64,000 bases of DNA from Caballeronia arvi (GTDB lineage: Bacteria > Pseudomonadota > Gammaproteobacteria > Burkholderiales > Burkholderiaceae). The notes under the pieces are model-generated. The model was given only the letters and a program-made list of their open reading frames with translations. It searched no databases and was not told where the DNA came from. This document shows positions 51,796 to 60,303 of the stretch, in pieces; the first letter of the stretch is position 1, and the number at the start of each line of letters is the position of its first letter. The stretch covers positions 248,001 to 312,000 of the forward strand of contig NZ_FCOM02000003.1 of the NCBI RefSeq assembly GCF_001544695.2. Reading direction: 5' to 3'. The translations under genes were made by a program, and so were the position numbers.

Positions 51796-52692
51796 TCAGC
51801 CTTCACTCGCCGATGCAACGCCACCCGAGCGCATGCGTATGCGCTCCTGCACGACGCTCATCACCGCATGCCGATCGTGGATCTTGCGCTCCAGCATCCC
51901 GACAACTCGACGCGGCGTGTTCTTCGCAAGCGGTATCACGCGCAATGCAGGATCGCTCGCCCACGAGCCGTATTCGAGCAGCGGCACGACGGACACGCCC
52001 GCATCCTGCCGCACGAGTTCGACGATCACTTCGAGCGAGTTCAGTTCGAGAAACTCGTTCACGGCAAGCCGGTTATGTTTCAACGCGCGCTCGATCAATG
52101 CGCCGGTTCTCTGCGCCCGATCGAAGCGCAGAAACGGGCGGCTCGCGAGCATCTCGGCAGCGCTCGACGATCCGCTTCGCGGCGAGCCGATCACGACGAG
52201 CGGCTCCGAATACAGCGGCGTCCAGTTGAGGCTCGCCGGCGTCTTGCCCGCCATTTCGACGATCACCGCCGCATCGATTTCTCGCGCTTCCACTTGCGGC
52301 GCGAGCGCGAGCGCCTTACCCGTGAAGAGCCGCACATCGAGTCGCGGATACTGGCCTTTCAATTCAGTGACCACGGACGCGAGCGCGCCCATCGCCGAAT
52401 CCACGGCGCCGATGGAGACTGAACCGGCGATCTCGTCATCGAGACCGGTGAGACGCATGCTGTCGTACAGCGCGACGATGCGCTCCGCCTGCGGCAACAC
52501 CTGTTTGCCGATGCTCGTCAAGCGGTTGGTGCGGCCAACGCGATCGAAGAGCGGGCGCTTCAGATCGTCTTCGAGCGATTGCATCTGCATGCTCACGGCG
52601 GCTTGCGTGAGCGCGACTTTCTCGGCGGCGGCGGCAAAGGAACCGTAGCGCGCAACCGCGATAAAGGTGCGCAAAAAGCGAATGTTGCTCAT
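51796..52692 (-). CDS. LysR family transcriptional regulator
   Basis: A 298-residue regulator starting MSNIRFLRTFIAVARYGSFA, with HTH AAAEKVALTQAAVSMQMQSL and DLKRPLFDRVGRTNRLTSIG, then a LysR substrate domain (about 90-290). The start at 52692 fits the family better than the ATG five codons upstream. It is divergent from an MHS transporter with 181 bp between starts, and most likely controls that gene. The intervening DNA is A/T-rich (TTCTATATTTTCTTATTTCA). Confidence 0.9.
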   Translation of the reverse strand: MSNIRFLRTFIAVARYGSFAAAAEKVALTQAAVSMQMQSLEDDLKRPLFDRVGRTNRLTSIGKQVLPQAERIVALYDSMRLTGLDDEIAGSVSIGAVDSAMGALASVVTELKGQYPRLDVRLFTGKALALAPQVEAREIDAAVIVEMAGKTPASLNWTPLYSEPLVVIGSPRSGSSSAAEMLASRPFLRFDRAQRTGALIERALKHNRLAVNEFLELNSLEVIVELVRQDAGVSVVPLLEYGSWASDPALRVIPLAKNTPRRVVGMLERKIHDRHAVMSVVQERIRMRSGGVASASEG

Positions 52693-52873
52693 GGGGCTTA
52701 GGGTCAACCCGAATCGTTCGATCAGGTTTCCTTGAGTGTCAGTTCAGAAATTCTATATTTTCTTATTTCACTTCGGCGTAGTGTTTGTGTGTTGCAGCGG
52801 CTTCGCGCCTACCCCGCACGAGCCTTGAAAAAAGCGGATGTCGTCAACGAGAAAACCTCACGGAGTGCATTCG

Positions 52874-54190
52874 ATGAGCACCGTACTACCTGCAGCCCAC
52901 GCGGCCGAAGAAACCGCCGCATCGAACCTGTCCGGCCGACGAGCCATCGTGGTATCGACCATCGGCAACGCGCTCGAATGGTTCGACTTCATGGTCTATG
53001 GCTTCTTCGCCGTCATCATCTCGAAGCTCTACTTTCCCGCCACCAGCCCCACGATTTCATTGCTCGCGACCTGGGCGACGTTCGGCGTCGGCTTTCTCAC
53101 GCGGCCGCTCGGCGGCATCGTGCTGGGTGCGGTCGCGGATCGCGTCGGACGCAAATCGGCGCTCACGCTCACGATTTCGCTGATGGCCGTGGGCATCGCG
53201 ATCATCGCGTTCGCGCCGACGTACGCCGCAATCGGCATCGCCGCGCCCTTGCTGATGCTGCTCGGCCGGCTGATCCAGGGCTTCTCCGCGGGCGGTGAAG
53301 TCGGCTGCGCGACGGCGTTTCTCGTCGAATACGCGCCTGCCGACAAGCGCGGCTATTTCGGCAGCTTCCAGATGGTCGCGCAGGCCGCCGCGAGCCTCGC
53401 GGGCTCGTTCTTCGGCGCGGTGCTCACGCGCACGCTCAGCCCCGAGCATCTCAATAGCTGGGGCTGGCGCATTCCGTTCGTGGTCGGTTTGCTGATCGTG
53501 CCGGTGGGTTTGTATCTGCGCTCGAAGCTCGATGAATCGCCCGTGTTCGTCGAGAAGGCCCAGAAAAACGAACTGAGCGCGCGCCCGATCCGCGATACCG
53601 CCACGAAGCACTGGACGTCCGTTCTCGCGGGCTTCGGCCTCACGGTGTTCGGCACCATCGGCACGTACATCTTCCTGCTGTATCTGCCGACGCACGCGAC
53701 GCGCGTGCTGCACATGGCGCTCACCGACGGTCTCATCAGCTCGACGATCGGCGCGCTCATCTATCTCGTCTGCTGCCCGTTCTTCGGCCGCCTGTCCGAT
53801 CGCATCGGCCGCAAAAAGCTGATGGCCACCGCGCTCGCACTTTCGCTCGTCACCGCATATCCGATCTTCGCGGTGCTCACGGCGCATCCCAGTCTGCCGA
53901 TGCTGATCGTCTGCCAGGCGCTACTGATGACCTACCTCGGCATCTTTCAGGGCTGCTATCCCGCGTTCATCTCGGAGCTGCTGCCTTCGAGCGTGCGCTC
54001 GACGGGCATTTCCGTGAGCTACAACGTCGCGGTGATGATCTTCGGCGGCTTCGCGCCCGCCATCGTGTCATGGCTCACGATGACCACCGGCGATCCGCTT
54101 TCGATCTGCTACTACGTGATCTTCGGCAGCGCGGTCGCGCTCCTGACGATCTTCCCGCTGCGCGACCGTTACAGCGAAGCTTTGCGCTGA
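52874..54190 (+). CDS. MHS family MFS transporter
   Basis: The 438-residue carrier has twelve predicted helices and MHS motifs: STIGNALEWFDFMVYGFFAV, FLTRPLGGIVLGAVADRVGR, GRLIQGFSAGGEVGCATAFL, RGYFGSFQMVAQAAASLAGS and GWRIPFVVGLLIVPVGLYLR. It resembles citrate/tricarballylate or proline/betaine-type members; the exact solute is unknown. CGGAG precedes ATG 52874. The divergent LysR gene suggests induction by its own substrate. A terminator follows at 54310-54334. Confidence 0.88.
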   Translation: MSTVLPAAHAAEETAASNLSGRRAIVVSTIGNALEWFDFMVYGFFAVIISKLYFPATSPTISLLATWATFGVGFLTRPLGGIVLGAVADRVGRKSALTLTISLMAVGIAIIAFAPTYAAIGIAAPLLMLLGRLIQGFSAGGEVGCATAFLVEYAPADKRGYFGSFQMVAQAAASLAGSFFGAVLTRTLSPEHLNSWGWRIPFVVGLLIVPVGLYLRSKLDESPVFVEKAQKNELSARPIRDTATKHWTSVLAGFGLTVFGTIGTYIFLLYLPTHATRVLHMALTDGLISSTIGALIYLVCCPFFGRLSDRIGRKKLMATALALSLVTAYPIFAVLTAHPSLPMLIVCQALLMTYLGIFQGCYPAFISELLPSSVRSTGISVSYNVAVMIFGGFAPAIVSWLTMTTGDPLSICYYVIFGSAVALLTIFPLRDRYSEALR

Positions 54191-54309
54191 TGCTGCATGG
54201 TGTCCGCAAAGGAAGGACAATGAGCCGGCCCGCACGGAAGAACGGCGCGCTTAAGTCTGATTTAAGAAAGCGCGCTTAACCTGAAGTCTGACCGACCCAC
54301 CCTCCTTCC

Positions 54310-54334
54310 GGCCGCGCAAGCGGCCATTTTTTTT
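54310..54334 (+). terminator. rho-independent terminator after the MHS transporter
   Basis: GGCCGC-GCAA-GCGGCC is a perfect 6-bp GC stem with a GNRA tetraloop (54310-54325), followed by A and eight T (54327-54334). It lies 119 bp after the transporter stop. Confidence 0.85.
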
Positions 54335-54345
54335 GGACCGACGCG

Positions 54346-54453
54346 ATGCAACTGAGCCTTCGTCTGATCCTGATCCTCGTGGTGCTCGTCCTGTTCACGA
54401 CAGTCGGTGTGTTTCTCCTGTCGCTGCTCGCGCGCGCCGTGCTCACGCACTGA
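54346..54453 (+). CDS. possible 35-residue membrane peptide
   Basis: ATG 54346 opens a frame reading MQLSLRLILILVVLVLFTTV then GVFLLSLLARAVLTH and stop. Nearly the whole peptide is one hydrophobic helix. There is no good ribosome-binding site, and the gene begins 12 bp after a terminator T-run, so expression would need its own promoter. Listed as a candidate only. Confidence 0.35.
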   Translation: MQLSLRLILILVVLVLFTTVGVFLLSLLARAVLTH

Positions 54454-54718
54454 CGCTTCTCGCCCGGCGCGGGCATGCTTCATGCGAACGCGGTGCCTCA
54501 TGGCCCGCGTGAGCTTTCCTGCCTATACTGGCTGAGTGTCGTCTTTTGCCGCGTCGTCGGCTCGTGAAGGTCCTGCGCCTGCACGCAGACTCTTTTTCGC
54601 CGCTCTTCCCCCGCGCTTTTCGGCGCCGACACGCCACCGCATCTTCGCCTCTCTCACGTCCTGCCGCCTTTGCCGCACCTGTGCAGCAGATTGCTGCGCA
54701 ATTCCAGGAGATTGCTCG

Positions 54719-55282
54719 ATGCCACAACGTCCCGTCCCCCAAGCCAAAACAACGCACACCGATACACCGAACAAGCTCGCGCCCCCGCCGGCCAAGATCG
54801 ACGGCGCGAATATCGCCTTCACGATGACCGTCAACGGCGAGAGCCATAAGCTCTCGCTCGATCCGCGCACGACGCTTTTAGATGCATTGCGCGAGCATCT
54901 TCATCTGACCGGCACGAAAAAAGGCTGCGATCATGGCCAATGCGGCGCATGCACCGTTCATGTGAACGGCCGCCGCGTGAACTCGTGCCTGTGCTTCGCC
55001 GCCGCATGCGATGGCGACACCATCACAACGATCGAAGGCATCGGCGAAGTCGAAGCGCTGCATCCGCTGCAGGCCGCGTTCGTCGAATGCGACGGCTATC
55101 AGTGCGGCTACTGCACGGCCGGCCAGTTGATGTCGGCGGTGGCGCTGCTCGACGAGCCCATCGGCCCGAGCGATGAAGACGTGCGCGAAGCGATGAGCGG
55201 CAACCTGTGCCGCTGCGGCGCGTATCAGAACATCGTCGAAGCGATTCAGTCGGTGCGCGGCAGCAAGCCGTCGGCCAAATAA
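54719..55282 (+). CDS. paoA: xanthine dehydrogenase-family 2Fe-2S subunit (PaoA-like)
   Basis: This 187-residue subunit has the plant-type ferredoxin site CDHGQCGACTVHVNGRRVNS (four Cys) and the second 2Fe-2S domain with GYQCGYCTAGQLMSAVALLD and GNLCRCGAYQNIVEA. It aligns closely with E. coli PaoA, but the twin-arginine signal of PaoA is missing: the N-terminus (MPQRPVPQAKTTHTDTPNKL) is hydrophilic. The enzyme is therefore expected in the cytoplasm. AGGAG precedes the start. It is the first gene of a three-gene operon for an aldehyde-oxidising molybdoenzyme. Confidence 0.9.
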   Translation: MPQRPVPQAKTTHTDTPNKLAPPPAKIDGANIAFTMTVNGESHKLSLDPRTTLLDALREHLHLTGTKKGCDHGQCGACTVHVNGRRVNSCLCFAAACDGDTITTIEGIGEVEALHPLQAAFVECDGYQCGYCTAGQLMSAVALLDEPIGPSDEDVREAMSGNLCRCGAYQNIVEAIQSVRGSKPSAK

Positions 55283-55293
55283 AGGAGAGCGAC

Positions 55294-56298
55294 ATGGACA
55301 TGTTTCAGCTCTCCCGCGCGCGCGACATGCGCGACGCGATCAACGCCGGCGCGCTCGCGCATACCGCGCAGCAAGGCGCGGAAGTGCGCTTTCTCGCGGG
55401 CGGCACGACGCTGCTCGACCTGATGAAGCTCAACGTCGAACGGCCGATGCGCGTAGTAGATATCAGCCGTCTGCCGCTCGACAAGATCGAGGCGACGCCG
55501 GACGGCGGGTTGCGCATCGGCGCGACCTCGCGCAACTCGGACGTCGCGCATCATCCGCTGATCCGCGAGCGGTATGCGGTGCTGTCGCAAGCGGTGCTCG
55601 CCGGCGCGTCCGTGCAGTTGCGCAATATGGCGACGACCGGCGGCAATATCCTGCAGCGCACGCGATGCGTGTATTTCCGTGATACGACCTCGCCGTGCAA
55701 CAAGCGCGAGCCAGGCAGCGGCTGCTCGGCGATTCAGGGCGTCAATCGCATGATGGCGATTCTCGGCACGAGCGAATCGTGCATCGCGAGCAATCCGTCG
55801 GATATGTGCGTCGCGTTACAGGCGCTCGAAGCGACGGTTCATGTCGAAGGCACGGGCGGCAAGCGCGCGATTCCGATCGACGAATTCTTCCTGCTGCCAG
55901 GCACGACGCCCGATCGCGAAAACGTGCTCGATGCCGGCGATCTCGTCACGCACGTCACGTTGCCGCCTCCGGTCGAAGGCGCGCGCTCGTTCTATCTGAA
56001 GCTGCGCGATCGCGCGTCGTATGAGTTCGCGCTGGCGTCGGCGGGCGTGGTGATCGGCGTGAAGGATGGACGCATCGCACATGCGCGCGTGGCGCTCGGC
56101 GGCGTCGGCACGAAGCCGTGGCGATCGCGCGAAGCGGAAAAGGAGCTACAGGACGCGGCGCCCGACGAGGCCACGTTCAGACGCGCCGCCGATGCCGCCC
56201 TCGCCGATGCGAAGCCGCAAAGCGAGAACGGCTTCAAGGTCGAGCTATCGACGCGCTGCATCGTGCATGCGCTGAAGATGGCCACGCAAACGTCCTGA
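55294..56298 (+). CDS. paoB: xanthine dehydrogenase-family FAD/4Fe-4S subunit (PaoB-like)
   Basis: A 334-residue FAD-binding subunit: GAEVRFLAGGTTLLDLMKLN and RIGATSRNSDVAHHP belong to the FAD domain, and NMATTGGNILQRTRCVYFRD is followed by TTSPCNKREPGSGCSAI. The extra Cys in this loop match the 4Fe-4S cluster that distinguishes PaoB from ordinary medium subunits. The C-terminal CO dehydrogenase flavoprotein domain (SYEFALASAGVVIG) is complete. AAAGGAG precedes the start, 11 bp after paoA. Confidence 0.9.
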   Translation: MDMFQLSRARDMRDAINAGALAHTAQQGAEVRFLAGGTTLLDLMKLNVERPMRVVDISRLPLDKIEATPDGGLRIGATSRNSDVAHHPLIRERYAVLSQAVLAGASVQLRNMATTGGNILQRTRCVYFRDTTSPCNKREPGSGCSAIQGVNRMMAILGTSESCIASNPSDMCVALQALEATVHVEGTGGKRAIPIDEFFLLPGTTPDRENVLDAGDLVTHVTLPPPVEGARSFYLKLRDRASYEFALASAGVVIGVKDGRIAHARVALGGVGTKPWRSREAEKELQDAAPDEATFRRAADAALADAKPQSENGFKVELSTRCIVHALKMATQTS

Positions 56299-56319
56299 CT
56301 TTCGACCGAGGAACCCGAC

Positions 56320-58548
56320 ATGTCCACCGCGCCTGACATCACGCAGTCCTTCATCGGACGGCCCCAGTCGCGCATCGACGGACCGCTGAAGGTCTGCGGC
56401 CGCGCGACTTACACATCTGACGTCGACTTGCCCGGCATGCTGGTTGCCGTGCCGGTCGGCAGCACCATCGCGAGCGGCAAGATCACGTCGCTCGAATTCG
56501 CCGCCGCGCAAGCCATGCCCGGCGTGAAGCTGATTCTGCATCGCGGCAATATCGGCCGCTTCTATCGCATCTCGGGCAATTCCATCGACACCGGTTTCGT
56601 CGATGAAAACCGCCCGCCCTTCGAAGACGACATCATTCGCTATTACGGGCAATACGTCGCGCTCGTCGTCGCGGATACGTTCGAGCAGGCGAGCGCCGCG
56701 GCCGCCGCGATCAAGGTCGGTTACGACAAGACGCCGCATGACGTGAGTGCGACGTTCGATATCGACAAAAAGCTCGATACGCACAGCGAACGCGGCGATC
56801 CCGACAAGGCCTTCGACGATGCACCTGTGAAGATCGACGAGAGGTATGTGACGCCCGTCGAGACGCATAACCCGATCGAATTGCACGCGACCATCGCGCA
56901 CTGGAACGGCGAGAGCTACACGTTCTATGAAACCAGTCAGGCCGTCGCGAATCATCAGGGCACGCTGATGCAGATGATGGGCCTGCCGAAAGAGAAAGTG
57001 CGCGTGATCTCGCGTTATCTCGGCTCGGGCTTCGGCGGCAAGCTATGGATGTGGCCGCATTCGCTGCTCGCCGCCGCCGCGACGCGGCAGCTCGAACGGC
57101 CCGTCAAGCTCGTGCTGTCGCGCAAGATGATGTTCCAGAACGTCGGGCATCGTCCGACGACGCAGCAGCGCGTGCGGCTCGCGGCGACGCAGGACGGCAA
57201 GCTCGTGTCGCTGCGGCATGACTTCGTGAATCACGAGGCCATCGCCGACGACTACGCGGAAGATTGCGGCGAAGCGACGCCTTCGATGTACAGCACGCCC
57301 AATCTTCGCGTGACGGGCGGCACGGTCAAGCGCAATGTCGGCTCGCCCACGTCGATGCGCGGACCCGGCGCCGTGCCCGGTTTGTACGCGCTGGAATCGG
57401 CGATGGATGAGCTGGCTATCGCGCTGAAGATCGATCCTGTCGAGCTGCGTTTGCGCAATGAGCCGAAAGTCGATGAAAGCAGCGGCCTGCCGTTTTCGTC
57501 GCGGCATTTCGTCGAATGCCTGAAGACCGGCGCGGAGAAATTCGGCTGGAGCAGGCGCACGCCGGAAGTCGGCTCGATGAAGCGCGATGGCCTGACGCTC
57601 GGCTGGGGCGTCGGCGCATGCAGTTGGCCGGGCCTGCGCTTCTCGGCGGACGCGACCGTCGATCTGCGCGCGGACGGCACGGCGCGCGTCGCGTGCGGCA
57701 CGCAGGATATCGGCACGGGCACGTACACGATCCTCGCGCAGATCGTCGCGGAGCATACGGGCATTCCGCTCGACAGGATCGAAGTCGGCCTCGGCGATAC
57801 CGCGTTGCCGCTCGGTCCGGTATCGGGCGGATCGGCGGCGACGGCATCGGTGATTCCGGCGGTATCGGATGCGGTGCGCGGGGCCATCAAGACGCTGCTC
57901 GCGCGTGCATCGAAGATCGAAGAACTGCCTTTCGCCGGCGTCAAAGCCGAAGAGCTCGCGATGAGCGGCGGGCATGTGCATCGCAAGAACGAGCGGCCGG
58001 AGAGCGGCGTGCCGTTTGCGCGCATTCTCGAAGCGGCGAAGCTGCATGCGGCGTCGGGCAGCGGCAGCGCGAAAGGCGGCTTCGACGATCCGCTGAAGAA
58101 GAAGTGGTCGATCCACTCGTACGGCGCGCATTTCGCCGAAGTGACGTGGGAACCCGCGACGGCGCGTCTGCGCGTGAGCCGCGTCGTGACCGTGATCGAT
58201 GCGGGCAAGATCCTGAATCCGCGTGCGGGCCGCAATCAGATAGAAGGCGCGGTCGTGATGGGCGTCGGCATGGCGCTCTTCGAGCACACTGTCTACGACG
58301 AACGAAGCGGCGCGCCGGTCAACAGCAGTCTCGCCGATTACGTCGTCGCGACGAATGCGGATACGCCGAAGATGGACGTCACGTTCCTCGATTACCCCGA
58401 TACGGTCTTCAACGAGCTCGGCGCGCGCGGGATCGCGGAGATCGGGCTGGCGGGGATCGCGGCGGCGATCACGGGCGCGGTGTATCACGCGACGGGCGTG
58501 CGCGTGAGGAAGCTGCCGGTGATGATCGAGGATTTGCTGAAGACGTAG
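56320..58548 (+). CDS. paoC: xanthine dehydrogenase-family molybdenum cofactor-binding subunit (PaoC-like)
   Basis: The 742-residue catalytic subunit binds molybdopterin cytosine dinucleotide. Segments include GRATYTSDVDLPGMLVAVPV, GSGFGGKLWMWPHSLLAAAA, PTSMRGPGAVPGLYALESAM, ACGTQDIGTGTYTILAQIVA and the catalytic Glu, near residue 707, in GARGIAEIGLAGIAAA. Length and domain order match E. coli PaoC, which oxidises aromatic aldehydes to acids. GAGGAA precedes ATG, 21 bp after paoB. The PaoD-type cofactor-inserting chaperone is not encoded nearby; a hairpin follows at 58563-58606. Confidence 0.92.
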   Translation: MSTAPDITQSFIGRPQSRIDGPLKVCGRATYTSDVDLPGMLVAVPVGSTIASGKITSLEFAAAQAMPGVKLILHRGNIGRFYRISGNSIDTGFVDENRPPFEDDIIRYYGQYVALVVADTFEQASAAAAAIKVGYDKTPHDVSATFDIDKKLDTHSERGDPDKAFDDAPVKIDERYVTPVETHNPIELHATIAHWNGESYTFYETSQAVANHQGTLMQMMGLPKEKVRVISRYLGSGFGGKLWMWPHSLLAAAATRQLERPVKLVLSRKMMFQNVGHRPTTQQRVRLAATQDGKLVSLRHDFVNHEAIADDYAEDCGEATPSMYSTPNLRVTGGTVKRNVGSPTSMRGPGAVPGLYALESAMDELAIALKIDPVELRLRNEPKVDESSGLPFSSRHFVECLKTGAEKFGWSRRTPEVGSMKRDGLTLGWGVGACSWPGLRFSADATVDLRADGTARVACGTQDIGTGTYTILAQIVAEHTGIPLDRIEVGLGDTALPLGPVSGGSAATASVIPAVSDAVRGAIKTLLARASKIEELPFAGVKAEELAMSGGHVHRKNERPESGVPFARILEAAKLHAASGSGSAKGGFDDPLKKKWSIHSYGAHFAEVTWEPATARLRVSRVVTVIDAGKILNPRAGRNQIEGAVVMGVGMALFEHTVYDERSGAPVNSSLADYVVATNADTPKMDVTFLDYPDTVFNELGARGIAEIGLAGIAAAITGAVYHATGVRVRKLPVMIEDLLKT

Positions 58549-58562
58549 GTGTGTGCGATACG

Positions 58563-58606
58563 AAGCCCGGTCTTTCGTGTCGAACGTCGGCGCGAAAGCC
58601 GGGCTT
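58563..58606 (+). terminator. hairpin, probable terminator of the paoABC-like operon
   Basis: AAGCCCGG (58563-58570) pairs with CCGGGCTT (58599-58606) and CTTTCG (58572-58577) with CGAAAG (58593-58598), a 14-bp stem with one bulge. It lies 14 bp after the paoC stop. No T-run follows on the plus strand, so termination may be imperfect or it may stabilise the mRNA end. Confidence 0.55.
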
Positions 58607-58670
58607 GTTCGCATTCGTATAATGGAGACATGCGGCGAATCGTCGAGCCGCTCATTCATCGGAAAACGAA

Positions 58671-59384
58671 TTGAAAGACTCCAATGCGAAACCGCTGACC
58701 GAACGCGAACTCGACCGCCTGGAAGAGTTGCTCGATTCCTTCGGCGAAGGCGCGATGACCGTCGAAATGGTCGATGGTTTTTTCGCGGCGTTGATATGCG
58801 GCCCTGAACTGGTCCAGCCGGAGGAATGGCTGCTCGCGGTGCTGGGCAAAGACTATGCGCGCGCGAATGACGACGACGCCCGGCATACGCTGTTCCTGCT
58901 GATTCGTCACTGGAACACCATCGCGGACACGCTCGAACTCACACTGACCGAAGAGACTGTTTATCTGCCGGTGCTCGCGCTGGACGATGAAGATGGCATC
59001 GCTCATGCCAACGAATGGGCAAAGGGCTTCATGGCCGGCGTAGACATGCGCCGTGACAGCTGGCTGGGCTTGTTCAACGACGAGAATCACGCGGGATCGC
59101 TGGCTCCGATTCTGATGCTCTATCACGAGAACGATCCGGATCCGGAACTGCGCATCGATTCCAGTGCGCTGAAAAACCGCGACGACGTGATAAAGGTGAT
59201 GATCGCGGGCCTGAACCATATCTATCGCTATTTCGACGAGCGGCGCCAGGAGAATGCGCGGCGCGATGCGCAAGCAGCGATGCCGTTGACGAGCAATAAG
59301 GTCGGCAGAAACGAACCGTGTCCGTGCGGCAGCGGGCGCAAGTACAAGCATTGCTGCGGGGCGGGTACTTCTACGGTGCATTGA
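58671..59384 (+). CDS. UPF0149/YecA family protein with C-terminal SEC-C motif
   Basis: A 237-residue protein whose N-terminal part (about 10-170) is YecA-like, with [40 protein letters not shown] and [20 protein letters not shown]. It ends with a zinc-binding SEC-C motif, [20 protein letters not shown] (CxCx8CC). SEC-C modules occur in SecA and in proteins of translation or protein quality control; the role here is unknown. The start is a TTG preceded by GGAAAACGAA; no ATG is available upstream in frame. Confidence 0.85.
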   Translation: MKDSNAKPLTERELDRLEELLDSFGEGAMTVEMVDGFFAALICGPELVQPEEWLLAVLGKDYARANDDDARHTLFLLIRHWNTIADTLELTLTEETVYLPVLALDDEDGIAHANEWAKGFMAGVDMRRDSWLGLFNDENHAGSLAPILMLYHENDPDPELRIDSSALKNRDDVIKVMIAGLNHIYRYFDERRQENARRDAQAAMPLTSNKVGRNEPCPCGSGRKYKHCCGAGTSTVH

Positions 59385-59486
59385 GCGGCGGGGGCGGGCG
59401 GATGAGGGCGAAATCGCTATGCTAGACTGCGCTCACACCCCTGCGCTCGGTCGTGCGTTACCGTAACGCCCATATACGTAAAAGCC

Positions 59487-59777
59487 ATGAAGCCTTCCAT
59501 CGCACTAGAAGCTCATCGTGAGGAAATTCGTCTCATCATCGAAGCGCATCACGCGTCGAATGCGCGTGTCTTCGGTTCCGTGGCACGCGGAGAGGATACT
59601 GACGAAAGCGATCTCGACCTGCTCATCGACCCAACGCCAGATACAACGCTCTTTGATCTCGGCGCCATCCGAAGGAAACTGCGAGCCTTGCTCGGTGTTC
59701 CGGTGGACGTGCTGACTTCGGGTGCGATTCCTGATCGCAAGCGCGATGCCATTCTTGGAAGTGCGCTACCTGTATGA
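59487..59777 (+). CDS. mntA: MntA-type nucleotidyltransferase antitoxin
   Basis: The 96-residue minimal nucleotidyltransferase has the catalytic GSx10DxD motif as GSVARGEDTDESDLDLLID and a supporting IRRKLRALLGVPVDVLT. In known MntA/HepT systems this enzyme AMPylates the HEPN toxin at a Tyr in its active site, neutralising it. Its last codon region overlaps the HEPN gene start (ATGA), so both are made together. It is the upstream gene of the pair. Confidence 0.9.
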   Translation: MKPSIALEAHREEIRLIIEAHHASNARVFGSVARGEDTDESDLDLLIDPTPDTTLFDLGAIRRKLRALLGVPVDVLTSGAIPDRKRDAILGSALPV

Positions 59778-60139
59778 GTCGCGACGCGTTGCTTCTGGTT
59801 GAATACCTGGGTCACATCTGTACAGCGATCGAACGAATAGAGCGTTATACCGCCGAGATGGATCAGACGGCCTTTCTGGCTAATGAACTCGTGCAGGACG
59901 CAGTGATCCGCAACTTCGAAATTGTCGGAGAAGCAAGCCGGAACATCGGCAAATACTATCCTGCGTTTGCAGCAGCGCATCCGGACGTCGATTTCTCTTC
60001 CGCGTACGAAATGCGGAACGTACTTGCTCACGGATATCACCAGGTAGAGCCGGAAATCGTCTGGAAAACCATCATCAAGAGCTTGCCAGCGTTCAAAAGA
60101 CAGATTCAAGCGTTGATAGCATCGCTAGCGAACGCTTGA
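59774..60139 (+). CDS. hepT: HEPN domain ribonuclease toxin (HepT, DUF86)
   Basis: A 121-residue all-helical protein with the HepT active-site motif RX4HxY present as RNVLAHGYHQV: Arg and His form the RNase site and the Tyr is the AMPylation target. Other conserved parts are NELVQDAVIRNFEIVGEASR and FSSAYEMRNV. In the active state HepT cuts tRNA or mRNA. Translation is coupled to the antitoxin by the ATGA overlap. All key residues are intact. Confidence 0.9.
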   Translation: MSRDALLLVEYLGHICTAIERIERYTAEMDQTAFLANELVQDAVIRNFEIVGEASRNIGKYYPAFAAAHPDVDFSSAYEMRNVLAHGYHQVEPEIVWKTIIKSLPAFKRQIQALIASLANA

Positions 60140-60303
60140 CCACGCGTAACCCGCCGCCACGCCCGATCGCGCACGTCTCGCACATCCCTGCTCAGGCACA
60201 CCGCTTGCAGCTCCCCCGCGCTTCGATCCTCCCCCAAGACGCGCTAACATAGGGACCAGCCCATCCCAAAACCCCTGTGTAGCAGCAATCAGCCGGAGTG
60301 CCC

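Larger units (their letters stand above)
54191..54718. other. intergenic region before the paoABC-like operon
   Basis: This 528-bp stretch includes the terminator at 54310-54334 and a possible 35-codon membrane peptide gene at 54346-54453. Otherwise I see only the AGGAG before the 2Fe-2S subunit start. Confidence 0.4.
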
